Source: Alphaproteobacteria bacterium (GTDB taxonomy: Bacteria; Pseudomonadota; Alphaproteobacteria; Sphingomonadales; Sphingomonadaceae). From it: DNA of 5,363 nt. A program made the position numbers and the translations under genes. The notes below the pieces were generated by a model. That model did no database searches, was not told where the DNA came from, and was given only the letters and a program-made list of their open reading frames with translations. This document shows, one piece after another, positions 4,558 to 5,363 of the stretch (its first letter is position 1; the number at the start of each line of letters is the position of its first letter). The DNA lies in NCBI GenBank assembly GCA_020249025.1, contig JADCGM010000240.1, forward strand, positions 1 to 5,363, read 5' to 3'.

Positions 4558-5307
4558 ATGAAGGTGCTCGTGCCCGTCAAACGGGTCGTCGACTACAATG
4601 TGAAGGTCCGGGTCAAGCCGGACGGCTCGGGCGTCGAGCTCGCCAACGTCAAGATGAGCATGAACCCCTTCGACGAAATCGCCGTCGAAGAGGCGATCCG
4701 CCTGAAGGAAAAGGGCGTCGCGACCGAGATCGTCGTGGTCTCGGTCGGCCCGCAGCAGGCGCAGGAGACGATCCGCACCGCGCTGGCGATGGGCGCGGAC
4801 CGCGGCATCCTCGTCGTCCATGACGGCCCGACCGAGTCGCTCGGCGTCGCCAAGCTGCTCGCCGCCATCGCCAAGGAAGAGGCCCCCGGCCTCGTCATCC
4901 TCGGCAAGCAGGCGATCGACGACGACGCCAACCAGACCGGGCAGATGCTCGGCGCGCTGACCGGCTGGGGCCAGGGCACCTTCGCCTCGAAGGTCGAGCC
5001 CTCGGGCGATGCGGTCGCGGTGACCCGCGAGGTCGACGGCGGTCTCGAGACGGTGAGCCTCAAGCTCCCCGCCATCGTCACCACCGACCTGCGCCTCAAC
5101 GAGCCGCGCTATGCGTCGCTGCCGAACATCATGAAGGCGAAGTCGAAGCCGATCGCGAACAAGACCGCCGCCGATTACGGCGTCGACGTCAGCCCGCGCG
5201 TCAGCGTCGTCAAGGTCGCCGAGCCGCCGAAGCGGCAGGCGGGCATCAAGGTGAAGTCGGTCGACGAGCTGATCGACAATCTCAAGACCGCGGGAGTGAT
5301 CGGATGA
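4558..5307 (+). CDS. etfB: Electron transfer flavoprotein beta subunit
   Basis: A full-length 249-residue subunit of the cytoplasmic EtfAB heterodimer. EtfAB takes electrons from acyl-CoA dehydrogenases and other flavin dehydrogenases and passes them to the quinone pool through ETF:ubiquinone oxidoreductase. Seen features: Met-Lys-Val-Leu-Val-Pro-Val-Lys-Arg (1-9), Asn-Pro-Phe-Asp-Glu-Ile-Ala-Val-Glu-Glu-Ala (36-46), the AMP-binding segment Gly-Lys-Gln-Ala-Ile-Asp-Asp-Asp (116-123) with Asn-Gln-Thr-Gly-Gln-Met (125-130), the family signature Arg-Glu-Val-Asp-Gly-Gly-Leu-Glu-Thr-Val (157-166), and the partner recognition loop Arg-Tyr-Ala-Ser-Leu-Pro-Asn-Ile-Met-Lys-Ala-Lys (184-195), with Leu188 at the place of human Leu195. 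It belongs to the ordinary, non-bifurcating group by these motifs. GGAGG lies 6 bases before the ATG. The stop overlaps the etfA start by 4 bases (ATGA). In the loop, Lys193 matches a lysine methylated in human ETF beta, while the second such lysine is Ser196 here. Confidence 0.97.
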   Translation: MKVLVPVKRVVDYNVKVRVKPDGSGVELANVKMSMNPFDEIAVEEAIRLKEKGVATEIVVVSVGPQQAQETIRTALAMGADRGILVVHDGPTESLGVAKLLAAIAKEEAPGLVILGKQAIDDDANQTGQMLGALTGWGQGTFASKVEPSGDAVAVTREVDGGLETVSLKLPAIVTTDLRLNEPRYASLPNIMKAKSKPIANKTAADYGVDVSPRVSVVKVAEPPKRQAGIKVKSVDELIDNLKTAGVIG

Positions 5308-5363
5308 GCGTTCTCCTTCTCGCAGAGCATGACGGCAGCGTCCTGAAGGACGCGACGCTTTCG
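5304..5363 (+). CDS. etfA: Electron transfer flavoprotein alpha subunit, N-terminal fragment
   Basis: Only the first 20 codons are in the window. They read Met-Ser-Val-Leu-Leu-Leu-Ala-Glu-His-Asp, then Gly-Ser-Val-Leu-Lys-Asp-Ala-Thr-Leu-Ser, which fits the usual EtfA start (Val-Leu-Val-Leu-Ala-Glu-His, then Lys-Asp-Ala-Thr). The alpha subunit binds the electron-carrying FAD and pairs with EtfB. The ATG overlaps the etfB stop in an ATGA arrangement, with GGGAG (5292-5296) 7 bases upstream, so the two subunits should be made in equal amounts from one transcript. The gene is cut by the right window edge, so completeness cannot be judged. Confidence 0.93.
   Translation, partial: MSVLLLAEHDGSVLKDATLS

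Noticed and set aside
3805..4821. A 338-codon minus-strand open frame across the adenosyltransferase and etfB.
   Set aside because: It covers two unmistakable plus-strand genes and the spacer between them, and its translation shows no family features.

Overview
The window is high-GC, densely packed chromosomal DNA. It most resembles an alphaproteobacterium, probably a sphingomonad. The basis for that is the codon use, the cluster of HIG1-domain protein, PduO-type adenosyltransferase and etfB-etfA, and close agreement with alphaproteobacterial EtfB and EtfA ends. Assignment below class is inference. I saw no tRNA, rRNA, CRISPR array, transposase, integrase or phage gene, and no abrupt change in base composition. 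It reads as ordinary core or near-core genome.

Layout. (1) 3-239, plus strand: the C-terminal end of a hemerythrin-type (HHE) protein, cut by the left window edge. (2) 240-327: a small hairpin overlapping a plausible promoter. (3) 328-702, plus: a small exported protein with two cysteines and an Ala/Pro-rich linker. (4) 706-1557, minus: a CoA-ester lyase of the HpcH/HpaI-CitE family, converging on the previous gene with 3 bp between stops. (5) 1558-1650: a short spacer filled by a long imperfect hairpin that contains the lyase ribosome binding site. (6) 1651-3456, minus: a secreted subtilisin-like (S8) serine peptidase with a long N-terminal region and a complete catalytic triad. (7) 3457-3676: a divergent promoter region with a palindrome. 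(8) 3677-3889, plus: a two-helix HIG1-type membrane protein. (9) 3889-4443, plus: cob(I)alamin adenosyltransferase, with its start overlapping the previous stop by 1 base. (10) 4558-5307 etfB and 5304-5363 (cut) etfA, plus, overlapping by 4 bases.

How they fit together. The right half is an energy-metabolism block. EtfAB collects electrons from acyl-CoA dehydrogenases, the adenosyltransferase makes coenzyme B12 (for example for methylmalonyl-CoA mutase), and HIG1 proteins are associated with cytochrome oxidase. The peptidase and lyase lie in the same direction and could be co-transcribed, but nothing in their functions links them.

I found no convincing new biological system. The strongest non-coding signal is the hairpin at 1561-1629, in which 22 of 24 arm positions can pair. 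Its downstream arm covers the lyase Shine-Dalgarno sequence, so lyase translation could be shut off on transcripts reading through from the peptidase gene.
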